Shown here: piece after piece, positions 34,385 to 42,708 of the stretch
How positions within the stretch are numbered: the first letter of the stretch is position 1
How the letters are laid out: each line of letters begins with the position of its first letter
Assembly: GCF_002911665.1 (NCBI RefSeq)
Contig: NZ_MTBP01000006.1
Coordinates: forward strand, 62,001-126,000
From: Actinomadura rubteroloni
GTDB lineage: Bacteria; Actinomycetota; Actinomycetes; Streptosporangiales; Streptosporangiaceae
DNA: 64,000 bases
Direction: 5' to 3'
Translations under genes and position numbers: made by a program
Notes under the pieces: model-generated
What the model saw: only the letters and a program-made list of their open reading frames with translations
What the model was told of the DNA's origin: nothing
Databases searched by the model: none

Positions 34385-35383
34385 TCAGCGGACGACCAGC
34401 AGCGCCTCCCCGCGCGGGACCAGCTCGCCGATCACCGGCGCGCCCGGGATCTCCCCGGCCAGCAGCAGGCCGCCGGAGGTCTGGGCGTCGGCGAGCAGCA
34501 GCCGCTCGTCCTCGGCGATCCGGCCGAAGTCGGTCCGGTCGGCGACCCAGGCGAGGTTGTGGTGCGTGCCGGGCGGGACGAACCCGTCGCGGGCCGACGC
34601 GCGGGCGCCGTCGAGGTAGGGGACGGCGGCGGCCTCGACCACGGCCGTGACGCCGCTCGCGCGGGCGATCCGGTAGAGCTGGCCGAGCAGGCCCGTCCCG
34701 CCGACCGCGCCCGCGCACGCGACACCGCCGGCCAGGGCCAGGCCGGACGCGGCGGCGTTCAGCCGGGTCATCGCCGCGACGGCCGCCGGGAACGCCTCGC
34801 CGGTCGCGCGGTGCCGCGCGTTGAGGACGCCGAGGCCGAGCGGTTTGGTGAGCGACAGCGGCACGCCCGGCACGCCCGCCTCCGGCCGCAGCATCCGGCC
34901 CGGGTCGGCGACGCCGGTGACGGCGAGCCCGTAGGTCGGCTCGGTGCCGTCGGCGCCGTGGCCGCCCGCGATGACGCACCCGGCCGCCGCCGCGCCGTCC
35001 CGGCCGCCGCGCAGCACCTCGCGGGCGAGGTCGTCGCCGAGCGCGGCGTGCGGCCAGGTGAGCAGGTTCAGCGCCATGACGGGCCGGCCGCCGGCCGCGT
35101 AGACGGGCGAGAACGCGTCGGCGGCGGCGATCCGGCCCCAGTCGTAGGGGTCGTCCACGACCGGCGCGCAGAACGCGGCGGCCGAGACGACCGCGTGCTC
35201 GCCGGGCCGTCCGGCGGGCGGGAGCAGGACGGCGGCGTCGCCGTGGGTCTCGGCGGCGGGGCCGGCGAGGCGGTCCAGGACGGCGGGCGGGAGGCGTCCG
35301 GCACCGCCACCGCCACGGGCGTACCGGGTGAGCCGGAGGGGAGCGGGAGGGCCGATCACCTGGGCAGGTATTTCACGGAACAT
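34385..35383 (-). CDS. SelD-like protein lacking selenophosphate synthetase active-site residues
   Basis: Protein of 332 residues aligned throughout with selenide water dikinase (LRLTRYARGGG, HGDAAVLLPP, VVDDPYDWGRIAAADAF, VIAGGHGADGTEPTYGLAVTG, LLLADAQTSGGLLLAGE). By alignment with E. coli SelD, Cys17 is Gly27 and Lys20 is Arg30. Of four metal-binding Asp, only the Asp51 equivalent (Asp49) remains; the other positions are Ala70, Pro93 and Ala (in ACAGAVGGTGLLG). It should not make selenophosphate by the known mechanism. No internal TGA is present. ATG 35383 lacks a clear ribosome-binding site; GTG 35359 is possible. It follows the antiporter operon by 35 bp. Confidence 0.75.
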   Translation of the reverse strand: MFREIPAQVIGPPAPLRLTRYARGGGGAGRLPPAVLDRLAGPAAETHGDAAVLLPPAGRPGEHAVVSAAAFCAPVVDDPYDWGRIAAADAFSPVYAAGGRPVMALNLLTWPHAALGDDLAREVLRGGRDGAAAAGCVIAGGHGADGTEPTYGLAVTGVADPGRMLRPEAGVPGVPLSLTKPLGLGVLNARHRATGEAFPAAVAAMTRLNAAASGLALAGGVACAGAVGGTGLLGQLYRIARASGVTAVVEAAAVPYLDGARASARDGFVPPGTHHNLAWVADRTDFGRIAEDERLLLADAQTSGGLLLAGEIPGAPVIGELVPRGEALLVVR

Positions 35384-35418
35384 GCCAAACGATCAACAAA
35401 CAAGTGGTATCGGACTGG

Positions 35419-37173
35419 TCACCGCCAGAGCTGGAGCGCGGCGAACACGGCCGTCCCGGCGGCGAGCCAGGCCGCGTAGTCGCCCGCGTGGCCCGAGTGG
35501 AGGAGGTGCAGCGGCCGGACCAGGCGGCCCGTCACCCGTCCCTCGCCGCGCCGCAGGCCCGTCCATGCGACGAGCGCGGCGAGCGCGACGCCCGCGAACG
35601 CCAGGGCCAGGCCGTCCGGGCTCGCGAACGGCGTCGCCGCCGGATGCGGGACGGGCTCGCGGACGCCCCCGAGCACCGCCGCGTGCAGCGCCGCCGTGTC
35701 GGTGAAGACGGCGGCCCCGGCCGTCAGCGCGCGGTCCAGGCCGGGCAGAAGGCCGAGCAGCAGCCCGGCGGCGGCCAGGAGAAGCGCGGGGAGGGTCATC
35801 GTCCACGGGGTGCGCGGCAGCTCGCGCCCGGTCTCGGCCTTCTCGTCCGACGCGCCGTGCGCGGCCGGGCGGCCCGCGCCCCGGAACACGTGCAGCCACA
35901 CCCGCAGCACCGCGCCGCCCGTGAGCGCCGACACCGCGAGCGCGACCGGCGTCACCCACCACCAGCCGCGCTCCCCCGCCGCGTGCTCGATGACCGATTT
36001 GCCCGCCCACAGGCCGGACGGCGGCAGCCCCGCGAGCCCGAGCCCGCCGAGCAGGAACACCGGCCCGGTGACGCGCAGCCCGCGTCCGCGCCCGTGCAGG
36101 CCGTCCTCGTCCACCGAGCCGAACCGGTTGAGCAGCGTGCCCGCCGCGAGGAACAGGCCCGCCTTCGCCCCGGCGTGGCCGAGCAGGTAGCAGGCGGCGC
36201 CGGCGAGGGCGTGGCGGTCCAGCAGCGCGACGCCGACCAGCAGCAGCCCGGCGTGACTGATCGTGGAGTAGGCCAGCAGCCGCTTGATGTGCCGCTGCGT
36301 GACGCACATGACGGCGCCGAGCAGCGCGGTGAGCGCGCCGAGGACGGCCAGGGACCGTCCGGCCGCGATCGCGCCGCCGGCGAAGACCGTCCAGTACAGC
36401 CGCGCGATGGCGTAGACCCCGAGTTCCACCATGACGCCGGAGAACAGCACGCAGACGGGCGTCGGGGCGACGGCGTGCGCGTCGGCCAGCCAGAAGTGGA
36501 ACGGGACGGCCGCCGCCTTCACCAGGAAGCCCGTCGCGACCAGCACGAACCCGGCGGTCGTCAGCGCGTCGCGGGACGCGCCCACATGGTCGCCGAGGAC
36601 GAGCAGGTTCAGCTCGCCCGTCCGCGCGTACAGCAGGCCGATGCCGGTGAGCGTGAGCGTCCCGCCGAGCGAGGCGACGACGCCGAAGTTCAGCGCGCCG
36701 TGGACGGTCTTCGGCTCCTCGGGCAGGTAGCCGGTGAGGACGACCGCGATCACGCTCATCAGCTCGTAGAACACGAACTGGTCGAACAGATCGCCGGTCA
36801 GCACGAACCCGCACATCGCGCCGGTGAACAGCAGGAGCAGCGCGTGGAACGCCGCGTGGACCTCGGTGAAGAAACGCCACGTGTAGACCAGCGACGCGAG
36901 CGCGAGCACCGCGATCGTCAGCGCGAGGCCCGCCGCGAACGGGTCGGCGACGAGCGCGATCCCCGGCGCCCCGGTGCGCGGCGACCACCCGCCGGGCCAT
37001 TCGGTGAGCGGCCCGCCGCGCGTCCGGGCCAGGACGGCGCCGAGCAGCCCGCACAGTGCGAGGACGACGGCGGCGGCGCACGCGTCGACCACGCGGCGGG
37101 GCAGCAGCCGTCCGGCGGCGGCCAGCAGCGCGGCGGCGCCGCACGGCAGGCCGATCGCCGTCTGGAGGATCAC
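35419..37173 (-). CDS. mrpD: Mrp-type Na+/H+ antiporter subunit D (NuoL/M/N-like)
   Basis: Large membrane subunit of 584 residues with about 14 helices, homologous to the proton-pumping subunits of complex I. The ion-pathway motifs include FYELMSVIAVVLTGYLPEEP (conserved Glu) and GFLVKAAAVPFHFWLADAHAVAPTPV (conserved Lys). Later come HIKRLLAYSTISHAGLLL and a Lys in GHAGAKAGLFLAAGTL. The GTG start overlaps the mrpC stop. It is the only large NuoL-like subunit in this operon; no full-length MrpA is present. A 35-bp gap separates it from the SelD-like gene. Confidence 0.88.
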   Translation of the reverse strand: MILQTAIGLPCGAAALLAAAGRLLPRRVVDACAAAVVLALCGLLGAVLARTRGGPLTEWPGGWSPRTGAPGIALVADPFAAGLALTIAVLALASLVYTWRFFTEVHAAFHALLLLFTGAMCGFVLTGDLFDQFVFYELMSVIAVVLTGYLPEEPKTVHGALNFGVVASLGGTLTLTGIGLLYARTGELNLLVLGDHVGASRDALTTAGFVLVATGFLVKAAAVPFHFWLADAHAVAPTPVCVLFSGVMVELGVYAIARLYWTVFAGGAIAAGRSLAVLGALTALLGAVMCVTQRHIKRLLAYSTISHAGLLLVGVALLDRHALAGAACYLLGHAGAKAGLFLAAGTLLNRFGSVDEDGLHGRGRGLRVTGPVFLLGGLGLAGLPPSGLWAGKSVIEHAAGERGWWWVTPVALAVSALTGGAVLRVWLHVFRGAGRPAAHGASDEKAETGRELPRTPWTMTLPALLLAAAGLLLGLLPGLDRALTAGAAVFTDTAALHAAVLGGVREPVPHPAATPFASPDGLALAFAGVALAALVAWTGLRRGEGRVTGRLVRPLHLLHSGHAGDYAAWLAAGTAVFAALQLWR

Positions 37174-37538
37174 CGGGGCTCCCGCGGCGCGGCGCTCTCC
37201 AGCGACCGCAGCCGGCCCGGGTCCAGCGTGCCGCGCCGCTTGGCGACCTGGACGGCCAGCGCCAGCAGCATCGCGGTGATCGTCGCTCCGACGACGATGT
37301 CGGTGAGCGCCATCGCCTGCACGACCGGGTCGGTGACCGGACGGGACCCGGGCGCGATGTCGGAGAACACCGGCGACGTCCCGCCCTTGTGGTAGCCGAC
37401 GAGCAGCAGCAGGACGTACGTGGACGACTGCGCCACCGACACGCACACGATCGCGTGGACGAGGTCCCGCGTCGTCGCGACCCCGTACACGCCGACGAGC
37501 AGGATCCACAGCGGGACGAGGTAGACCGCCCAGCTCAC
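37170..37538 (-). CDS. mrpC: Mrp-type antiporter subunit C (NuoK-like)
   Basis: Membrane protein of 122 residues with three helices, homologous to NuoK. Typical parts are YLVPLWILLVGVYGVATTRDLVHAIV and DPVVQAMALTDIVVGATITAMLLALAV. AAGGAGG lies 4 nt before the GTG start, which overlaps the mrpB stop as GTGA. Both ends overlap neighbours, consistent with a tightly coupled operon. Confidence 0.88.
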   Translation of the reverse strand: MSWAVYLVPLWILLVGVYGVATTRDLVHAIVCVSVAQSSTYVLLLLVGYHKGGTSPVFSDIAPGSRPVTDPVVQAMALTDIVVGATITAMLLALAVQVAKRRGTLDPGRLRSLESAAPREPR

Positions 37539-38254
37539 CGGGCCTCCTTCCGGCGCGGCCTGATCTCCAGCGCCTGCTCGAAGAACCGGGCGAGCACGAT
37601 GACGAACCCGCACGCGACCTCGGCGCCGACGACCGCGTTGAGCCACGGGACCGTCCGCGCGCCGCGCTCGGTCGCCGTCAGCGCCCCGGCCGCGAGCGCG
37701 GACACGACGAACAGCGCGGCGGCCGACGACTCGGCGATCTCGAACGGCGGGATCGGCCGCAGCCGCTTCAGCGCCGGGTAGTCCCCGGCCAGGTAGACCA
37801 GGTGCAGCGCGCTCGCGAGCACGACGCCGCCCTGGAACCCGCCGCCGGGCGAGGAGTAGCCGTTCGCCACGACGTACGCGCCGACGACGAGCGTCACCGG
37901 CAGCAGCAGCGCGCCGGTCAGGCGGAGCGCGTCGAACACGTCGGCGGGGCCGTGCCGCAGGTCGCCGCCCGCGCGCAGCCGCTCGTCGCGGACGGCGCGC
38001 AGCAGCACCACCGCGCCGAGCGCCGCCGCGAACAGGATCAGTTCCTCCCCGACCGTGTCCAGCGCGCGCTGGTCGAAGTTGACCGACGCGATGATGTTGG
38101 GGGTGTCCTGGTCCGTCCCGGCGCGGACGGCCCGCGCGCCGTACGGGTGCGCGCCGAGCCCGAAGGCCGGCAGTCCGGGCAGGGCGCGGATCAGCAGCAC
38201 GGCGATCCCGGCGGCCCCCGCGAAGAACAGGGCGGCGCGGGCGCGGGGCGTCAC
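37535..38254 (-). CDS. Mrp-type antiporter subunit B fused to an MrpA C-terminal (MbhE-like) segment
   Basis: Protein of 239 residues. The N-terminal part (residues about 1-88) carries NIIASVNFDQRALDTVGEELILFAAALGA, the signature of the MrpA C-terminal/MbhE region. The second part is MnhB-like (LVVGAYVVANGYSSPGGGFQGGVVLAS). In archaeal Mbh these are separate genes (MbhE, MbhF), and in Bacillus the first belongs to MrpA. The GTG start overlaps the preceding stop by 4 bp. Confidence 0.82.
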   Translation of the reverse strand: MTPRARAALFFAGAAGIAVLLIRALPGLPAFGLGAHPYGARAVRAGTDQDTPNIIASVNFDQRALDTVGEELILFAAALGAVVLLRAVRDERLRAGGDLRHGPADVFDALRLTGALLLPVTLVVGAYVVANGYSSPGGGFQGGVVLASALHLVYLAGDYPALKRLRPIPPFEIAESSAAALFVVSALAAGALTATERGARTVPWLNAVVGAEVACGFVIVLARFFEQALEIRPRRKEAR

Positions 38255-38535
38255 GCGCCGTCCTCCCGCTCGCGCTCGGCGCGGCGCCGCGCGGCCCTCC
38301 CCGCCGACCGCGCGGCGCGCAGGGCGAGCACGACCAGCAGCGGCAGGACGACGGTGCCGACGCCGATCTGCGACATCGCGACGTCCGGGGCCTGGAGGAC
38401 GACGAACAGCACGCCGAGCGCGAGCCCGTACCCGGACAGGACGATCGCCTGCCGTCCCGGATCGCGCGTCAGCACGACCCCGGTCGCGGCCCCGGCGGTG
38501 AGCAGCAGCGCGGCGACGACGAGCGCGTCAGCCAT
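38251..38535 (-). CDS. DUF4040/MbhD-like antiporter subunit
   Basis: Protein of 94 residues with three helices and the family pattern AIVLSGYGLALGVLFVVLQAPDVAMSQIGVGT, equivalent to the C-terminal DUF4040 part of MrpA or to archaeal MbhD. It has a basic tail. ATG 38535 overlaps the mrpG end by 8 bp. Confidence 0.85.
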   Translation of the reverse strand: MADALVVAALLLTAGAATGVVLTRDPGRQAIVLSGYGLALGVLFVVLQAPDVAMSQIGVGTVVLPLLVVLALRAARSAGRAARRRAEREREDGA

Positions 38536-38827
38536 CGCCGTCGCCGTCCGTCCGGCGCGGATGCGCGGCGCGCGCCGTCGCGACGACGGCGGCGGGCCCG
38601 CTGAGCACGACGAGCAGCGCGACGACCACGATCTTCACGCCGTCGTGCCACGTCGTCCGCGCGTCCGGCGCCAGCAGCAGCCCCACCGTGACGAGCGGCG
38701 CCGCGAGCACCGCCACCGGCCCCGACAGATGCAGCCGACCGTGCACACCCGGGTTCGCGAGCAGCCGCACCGCCGAGACGACAGCGACCGAGACCCCCGC
38801 CCACACGAACACCAACCCCGCGCTCAT
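38528..38827 (-). CDS. mrpG: Mrp-type antiporter subunit G
   Basis: Small membrane protein of 99 residues with three helices, of the MnhG/PhaG family. Characteristic parts are VVSAVRLLANPGVHGRLHLSGPV and DGVKIVVVALLVVLSGPAA. It lies between MrpF and the MbhD-like gene; the 31-bp gap before it is the largest inside the operon. Confidence 0.88.
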   Translation of the reverse strand: MSAGLVFVWAGVSVAVVSAVRLLANPGVHGRLHLSGPVAVLAAPLVTVGLLLAPDARTTWHDGVKIVVVALLVVLSGPAAVVATARAAHPRRTDGDGDG

Positions 38828-38858
38828 GGTGTTCCCCGCGCGCCCGCGGCACAGGCGC

Positions 38859-39128
38859 TCACAGGATTCTCCCGAAGAAGCGGGCGTAGACGAGGACGCC
38901 CGCGAGGGACAGCAGGGCCAGCAGCAGCGCGGCGTCGAGGTAGGCGGGACGGGCGTAGGCGACCGACAGCAGGACGAGCAGCAGCGTCGCGATCGTCCCG
39001 GCGGCGCTCAGCGCGGCGAGCCGGGCCAGCGGGCCGCCGCGCAGCAGCGCGCCGAGGCACGGCGCGAGGCCCCCGGCGAGCAGGACCAGCGCGGGCAGCG
39101 CCCACTCGGCGCGCACGCCGCCGCTCAC
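38859..39128 (-). CDS. mrpF: Mrp-type antiporter subunit F
   Basis: Membrane protein of 89 residues with three helices. PLARLAALSAAGTIATLLLVLLSV and YLDAALLLALLSLAGVLVYARFF match the MnhF family pattern. The GTG start at 39128 overlaps the mrpE stop as GTGA. Confidence 0.85.
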   Translation of the reverse strand: MSGGVRAEWALPALVLLAGGLAPCLGALLRGGPLARLAALSAAGTIATLLLVLLSVAYARPAYLDAALLLALLSLAGVLVYARFFGRIL

Positions 39129-39616
39129 CGGCCGAGCCCCCGTTCGACCAGGTCGGGGCCGGACGCCAGCCGGTGCAGGACGAACACGCCCCGCTCCGGA
39201 TCGACCTGCGTGACGAACGTCCCGGGCGCGGCCGACAGCAGCAGCGTGACGACGCCCGTCCAGTCCGGTCCGGCGGGCGCGGGGCCGCGGAACTCGGCGC
39301 GCGCGCCGGACGGCACCGGCAGCGCCAGCCACCGCGCGTCCGCGACGATCTGCACCGGCAGCGCCGCGACGGCCCGCGCCGCGCCGCCGCGCCGGGCGGG
39401 CTCGGGACGCTCCGGGCCGCTGGTCAGCAGCCGCGCGGCGGCGTACCCGGCGGCCGAGGCGACCACGGCGGCGACGCCCGCCACGACGAGCTGCGGCCAG
39501 ACGATCTCGGAGATCAGCGCGACGTACAGCGCGAAGCAGAGCGCGGCGGTCGCCGCGACCGCCACGGCCCGTCTCGCCCCCCGCACACGCGCTCCCGCGT
39601 CCCGTCGTCCCGTCAC
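39125..39616 (-). CDS. mrpE: Mrp-type antiporter subunit E
   Basis: First gene of the antiporter operon, 163 residues. Two N-terminal helices are followed by the MnhE segment (VQIVADARWLALPV) and SAAPGTFVTQVDPERGVFVLHRL, which is diagnostic for MrpE. GTG 39616 is the upstream-most start; GTG 39583 is also possible, and no good ribosome-binding site decides between them. The operon order E-F-G-D4040-B-C-D matches archaeal MbhA-H. Confidence 0.87.
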   Translation of the reverse strand: MTGRRDAGARVRGARRAVAVAATAALCFALYVALISEIVWPQLVVAGVAAVVASAAGYAAARLLTSGPERPEPARRGGAARAVAALPVQIVADARWLALPVPSGARAEFRGPAPAGPDWTGVVTLLLSAAPGTFVTQVDPERGVFVLHRLASGPDLVERGLGR

Positions 39617-39710
39617 GACCGGTTGGTACCCGCGAGCGGGCGATCATGCGCTTCCGGCGAAAGCCTCGAATTCCTGCATGTCACGCCATAGCACCGGGCA
39701 GGGGGGCGCC

Positions 39711-40001
39711 ATGAAGACCGAGCGCGACACCGAGAACGGACGGCGGCACGGGGTGGAGCGCGGCAGCGCGCTCGGCGGCGCGCCGTGGGGCCGCAGCCCG
39801 CTGAACCTGCGGCTCGCGCTGGCCGCGTTCGGCCTCGCCGCGAGCGTCGCGCTCGCCGTGCTGAGCTTCGCCGCCGGGCTGCCCTGGCTCGGGATCGTGA
39901 TGGCGGTGATCGCCGCCGTCGCGCTCGCCGACGTCGTGGTCGTCGGCCGGCGGGTGGTCCGGCGGCGCCGGCGCGGCGAGCACCACTCGCTGTTCGAGTG
40001 A
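39711..40001 (+). CDS. DUF6343-like small membrane protein
   Basis: Protein of 96 residues: a polar N-terminus ending GAPWGRSPLNLRLALAAFG, two helices and a basic RRVVRRRRRGEHHSLFE tail. The S-x-L-x-L-R-L-x-L-A-x-F-G pattern and the end resemble DUF6343 of actinomycetes, though I hold this loosely. ATG 39711 follows a GGGGGG tract. Function unknown. Confidence 0.6.
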   Translation: MKTERDTENGRRHGVERGSALGGAPWGRSPLNLRLALAAFGLAASVALAVLSFAAGLPWLGIVMAVIAAVALADVVVVGRRVVRRRRRGEHHSLFE

Positions 40002-40026
40002 GCCGCGGAGGACGGTCCCCCGCGGC
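40002..40026. terminator. Hairpin between convergent genes
   Basis: GCCGCGG and CCGCGGC pair perfectly with an 11-nt loop in the 32-bp gap between the DUF6343-like gene and the facing SDR gene. No T-tract. Confidence 0.4.
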
Positions 40027-40033
40027 CCGCGCG

Positions 40034-40804
40034 TCACAGGGTGGTGAGCCCGCCGTCCACCGGGATGACCGCGCCGTTGACGTACGACCCGGCGCGGCTG
40101 GCCAGGAACACCGCGACGCCCGCCATGTCGTCCGGACGGCCGATGCGCTTCAGCGGCACCGTCTCGCTGATGATCTCGCCGAACGCGTCCAGCGTCGCCG
40201 CCATCATCTTGGACTCGAACGGGCCGGGCGCGACGGCGTTCACGGTGATCTGCTGCGGCCCGAGCTCCTTGGCGAGGACGCGGGTGAGCTGGTGCACCCC
40301 GGCCTTGCTCGTCGTGTAGGCGTAGCGCTCGCCGGGCGTCATGATGCCGTCCACCGACCCGATGTTGATCACGCGCGCCGGGTCGCCCTCGACCGCCGCC
40401 GCGCGCAGCGCGGGCAGCAGCGCCCGGGTGAGGTAGAACGGCGACTTCAGGTTGAGGTCCACGACCTTGTCCCACGCCGCCGCCGGGAACTCCTCCAGCG
40501 GCGCGCCCCAGGTCGCCCCGGCGTTGTTGACCAGCACGTGCAGCGCGCCGCCGTCCAGCTCGGCCGTCACCGCCTCGGCGAGGCGCACGCACTCGGCCTC
40601 GGTGCTGACGTCGGCGGGGATCGCCGTCACCGTCCCGTACGGGGACAGCTCGGCGGCGGCCTTCTCGCACGCCTCGGCCTTCCGGGAGCTGATGACGACC
40701 TTCGCCGCACCCGCCTGGAGCAGGCCGCGGGCGATCATCAGGCCGATCCCTCGGGTTCCTCCGGTGACCAGCGCGGTCTTCCCGGCGAGGCTGAACAGAT
40801 CCAT
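40034..40804 (-). CDS. Short-chain dehydrogenase/reductase
   Basis: NAD(P)-dependent oxidoreductase of 256 residues. The cofactor motif is TGGTRGIG (14-21), NNAG is at 93-96, and the catalytic Ser150, Tyr163 and Lys167 are in INIGS and YAYTTSKAG. The overall pattern (DLFSLAGKTALVTGG at the start, VIPVDGGLTTL at the end) resembles RhlG-like 3-oxoacyl reductases. The substrate is unknown. GGGAAGG lies upstream of ATG 40804, and a TACGTT box about 45 nt before it may be the -10. Confidence 0.88.
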   Translation of the reverse strand: MDLFSLAGKTALVTGGTRGIGLMIARGLLQAGAAKVVISSRKAEACEKAAAELSPYGTVTAIPADVSTEAECVRLAEAVTAELDGGALHVLVNNAGATWGAPLEEFPAAAWDKVVDLNLKSPFYLTRALLPALRAAAVEGDPARVINIGSVDGIMTPGERYAYTTSKAGVHQLTRVLAKELGPQQITVNAVAPGPFESKMMAATLDAFGEIISETVPLKRIGRPDDMAGVAVFLASRAGSYVNGAVIPVDGGLTTL

Positions 40805-40911
40805 CCAGGCGTCCTTCCCAAGTCCGATTCGGTTTCAGTCCCGAACGTATCGAAGCGTCCCCGGCCGATCCCACGCAGTGTCCGCGCGGTTCGCGGCGAT
40901 CTCCCAGCGCG

Positions 40912-40917
40912 TACGGT
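40912..40917 (+). promoter_or_regulatory. Putative leaderless -10 box
   Basis: TACGGT, exactly 6 nt before ATG 40924, driving the small membrane protein and the TRIC-type channel gene. Confidence 0.5.
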
Positions 40918-40923
40918 GGAAGC

Positions 40924-41106
40924 ATGAGACGGCGCAAGGTCGCGTACGGGATCATGATGGGCGTCTGCCTGGTCCTGTTCGTCCTGGCCTGGACGGTCGT
41001 GTGGCGCTTCTCGGTGCCCGCCGCCGTCGTCATGGCCGTCGTCGCGATGGTCATCCCGCCGTTCGCCGCGATCGTCGCGAACTGGAACATCGACGGGCGG
41101 CGGTGA
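40924..41106 (+). CDS. Two-helix small membrane protein, DUF3099-like
   Basis: Protein of 60 residues: MRRRKVAYGIMMGVCLVLFV, a short loop, and a second helix ending in IPPFAAIVANWNIDGRR. The pattern (basic start, MxxxxxCLxLF, then P-x-x-A-x-x-V-A-N) is a shorter form of that in the DUF3099 protein at 17378. The stop overlaps the channel gene start as GTGA, so the two are co-translated. Confidence 0.7.
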   Translation: MRRRKVAYGIMMGVCLVLFVLAWTVVWRFSVPAAVVMAVVAMVIPPFAAIVANWNIDGRR

Positions 41107-41756
41107 CGGCGCGCCCGCTCCCGGGCATGATCGTCTTCATGGGCGTCCTCGCCGCGCTGGACCTCGCGGGCATCTTCGTGTTCGCGCTGTCGGGCGCGCT
41201 CACGGCCGTCCGGCAGCGGCTCGACCTGGTCGGGATGGCCGTCCTCGCCGGGGCGACCGCGCTCGGCGGCGGGATCCTGCGGGACGTCGCGATCGGGGCC
41301 GTCCCGCCGAAGGCGTTCACCAGCGTCGGGTACGTCGTGATGCCGCTCGCCGCGTCCGCGCTCGTCTTCTTCTGGCATCCGCAGGTGACGCGGCTGCTGC
41401 CCGCCGTCCTGTTCTTCGACGCCGCCGGGCTCGGCCTGTTCTGCGCGACCGGGACGGAGAAGGCCCTCGCCTACGGGCTGTCGCCGGCGCACGCGGTGCT
41501 GCTCGGCGTCGTCACGGCCGTCGGCGGCGGCGTGCTGCGGGACGTGCTGAGCGGGCAGATCCCGTCCGTCCTGTACGACCGGCAGCTCTACGCGCTGCCC
41601 GCCGCGCTCGGCGCGTCCGTCGTCGCGGTGACGCAGGTGCTCGGGGCGGGCGGCGGCGCGGTGACGGCCGGGGCGGCGGCGCTGGCGTTCGCGCTGCGGC
41701 TGCTCGCGCTGCGGTACGGCTGGCGGACGCCGCGTCCGCGCGGAGTTCCGGGGTAG
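41103..41756 (+). CDS. TRIC (UPF0126) cation channel family protein
   Basis: Membrane protein of 217 residues with seven helices formed by an internal repeat. The duplicated signature appears as GGGILRDVAIG and GGGVLRDVLSG. Prokaryotic TRIC proteins form trimeric K+/Na+ channels; a metabolite role is also discussed for some. I use GTG 41103, which overlaps the previous stop; ATG 41127 is an alternative. Confidence 0.88.
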   Translation: MTARPLPGMIVFMGVLAALDLAGIFVFALSGALTAVRQRLDLVGMAVLAGATALGGGILRDVAIGAVPPKAFTSVGYVVMPLAASALVFFWHPQVTRLLPAVLFFDAAGLGLFCATGTEKALAYGLSPAHAVLLGVVTAVGGGVLRDVLSGQIPSVLYDRQLYALPAALGASVVAVTQVLGAGGGAVTAGAAALAFALRLLALRYGWRTPRPRGVPG

Positions 41757-41759
41757 CGT
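41754..41759 (+). promoter_or_regulatory. Putative leaderless -10 box of fdhD
   Basis: TAGCGT, exactly 6 nt before ATG 41766; its TAG is the stop codon of the TRIC gene (41754-41756). Confidence 0.5.
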
Positions 41760-41765
41760 GCCCTC

Positions 41766-42578
41766 ATGGGGCGGATCACCGTGCGCAGGCCGGTCCTGCG
41801 GCTGAGCACCACCGGAGCGGCCGGCCGGCGGCCCGACACGCTCGCCGTCGAGGAGCCGCTGGAGATCCGCGTGGCGGGACGTCCGCTGACGATCACGATG
41901 CGGACGCCCGGCGCCGACTTCGACCTCGTGACGGGCTTCCTCGCCGCCGAGGGGATCATCGGCGGCCCCGGCGACGTCGCCGCGCTGCGGTACTGCGCCG
42001 ACACGACCGAGCAGAACACCCTGGACGTCGTGCTCGCGCCCGGCGTCCGCCCGCCCGAGGCGGCGCTGACGCGGGCGTTCACGACGACGAGCGCGTGCGG
42101 CGTGTGCGGCAAGTCCAGCATCGAGGCGCTGGCGGCCGAGCGGCCCTACGACGTCGCCGCCGACCCCGTCACGGTCACCGCCGCCGTCCTCGCGTCCCTG
42201 CCCGACCGGCTCCGCGCGGCGCAGCGCGTCTTCGACCGGACGGGCGGGCTGCACGCCGCCGGGCTGTTCGACGCGGCGGGGGAACCGCTGGCCGTCCGCG
42301 AGGACGTCGGCCGCCACAACGCCGTCGACAAGGTCGTCGGCTGGGCGCTGCGCGCCGGCCTGCTGCCGCTGTCGGGACGGATCCTCATGGTGAGCGGGCG
42401 CGCGTCCTTCGAGCTGACGCAGAAGGCGGCGCAGGCCGGGATCCCCGTGCTGGCGGCGGTGTCGGCGCCGTCGTCGCTCGCGGTGGACCTCGCCGAGGAC
42501 GCCGGGCTGACGCTCGTGGGCTTCCTGCGCGGCGAGTCGATGAACGTCTACACCGGGGCCGGGCGCATCGCGACCTGA
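41766..42578 (+). CDS. fdhD: Formate dehydrogenase sulfurtransferase FdhD
   Basis: Maturation protein of 270 residues that passes sulfur from a cysteine desulfurase to the molybdenum cofactor of formate dehydrogenase. The reactive CxxC is Cys111/Cys114 in TSACGVCGKSS. The conserved REDVGRHNAVDKVVGWAL and GRASFELTQKAAQAGIPVLAAVSAPSSLA are present. No formate dehydrogenase gene lies in the window. It fits with moaA and mobA at 26-28 kb. Confidence 0.93.
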   Translation: MGRITVRRPVLRLSTTGAAGRRPDTLAVEEPLEIRVAGRPLTITMRTPGADFDLVTGFLAAEGIIGGPGDVAALRYCADTTEQNTLDVVLAPGVRPPEAALTRAFTTTSACGVCGKSSIEALAAERPYDVAADPVTVTAAVLASLPDRLRAAQRVFDRTGGLHAAGLFDAAGEPLAVREDVGRHNAVDKVVGWALRAGLLPLSGRILMVSGRASFELTQKAAQAGIPVLAAVSAPSSLAVDLAEDAGLTLVGFLRGESMNVYTGAGRIAT

Positions 42579-42708
42579 GACTTTGTCACCCGCGGACAGA
42601 ACGCACGCGTCCGCGCACTGTGTCCGATTTAATTGGTCGCTCTCCGTACTGCGCGGTAGGTCTTGTCTGTACCCTTCGTCGGACACGGTACGGATGTGAG
42701 GAGTGAGA

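Noticed and set aside
42620..42686. Inverted repeat GTGTCCGA/TCGGACAC before the ferritin-like hydrolase gene as an operator
   Set aside because: The arms are only 8 bp and about 50 bp apart, which is not convincing without conservation data.
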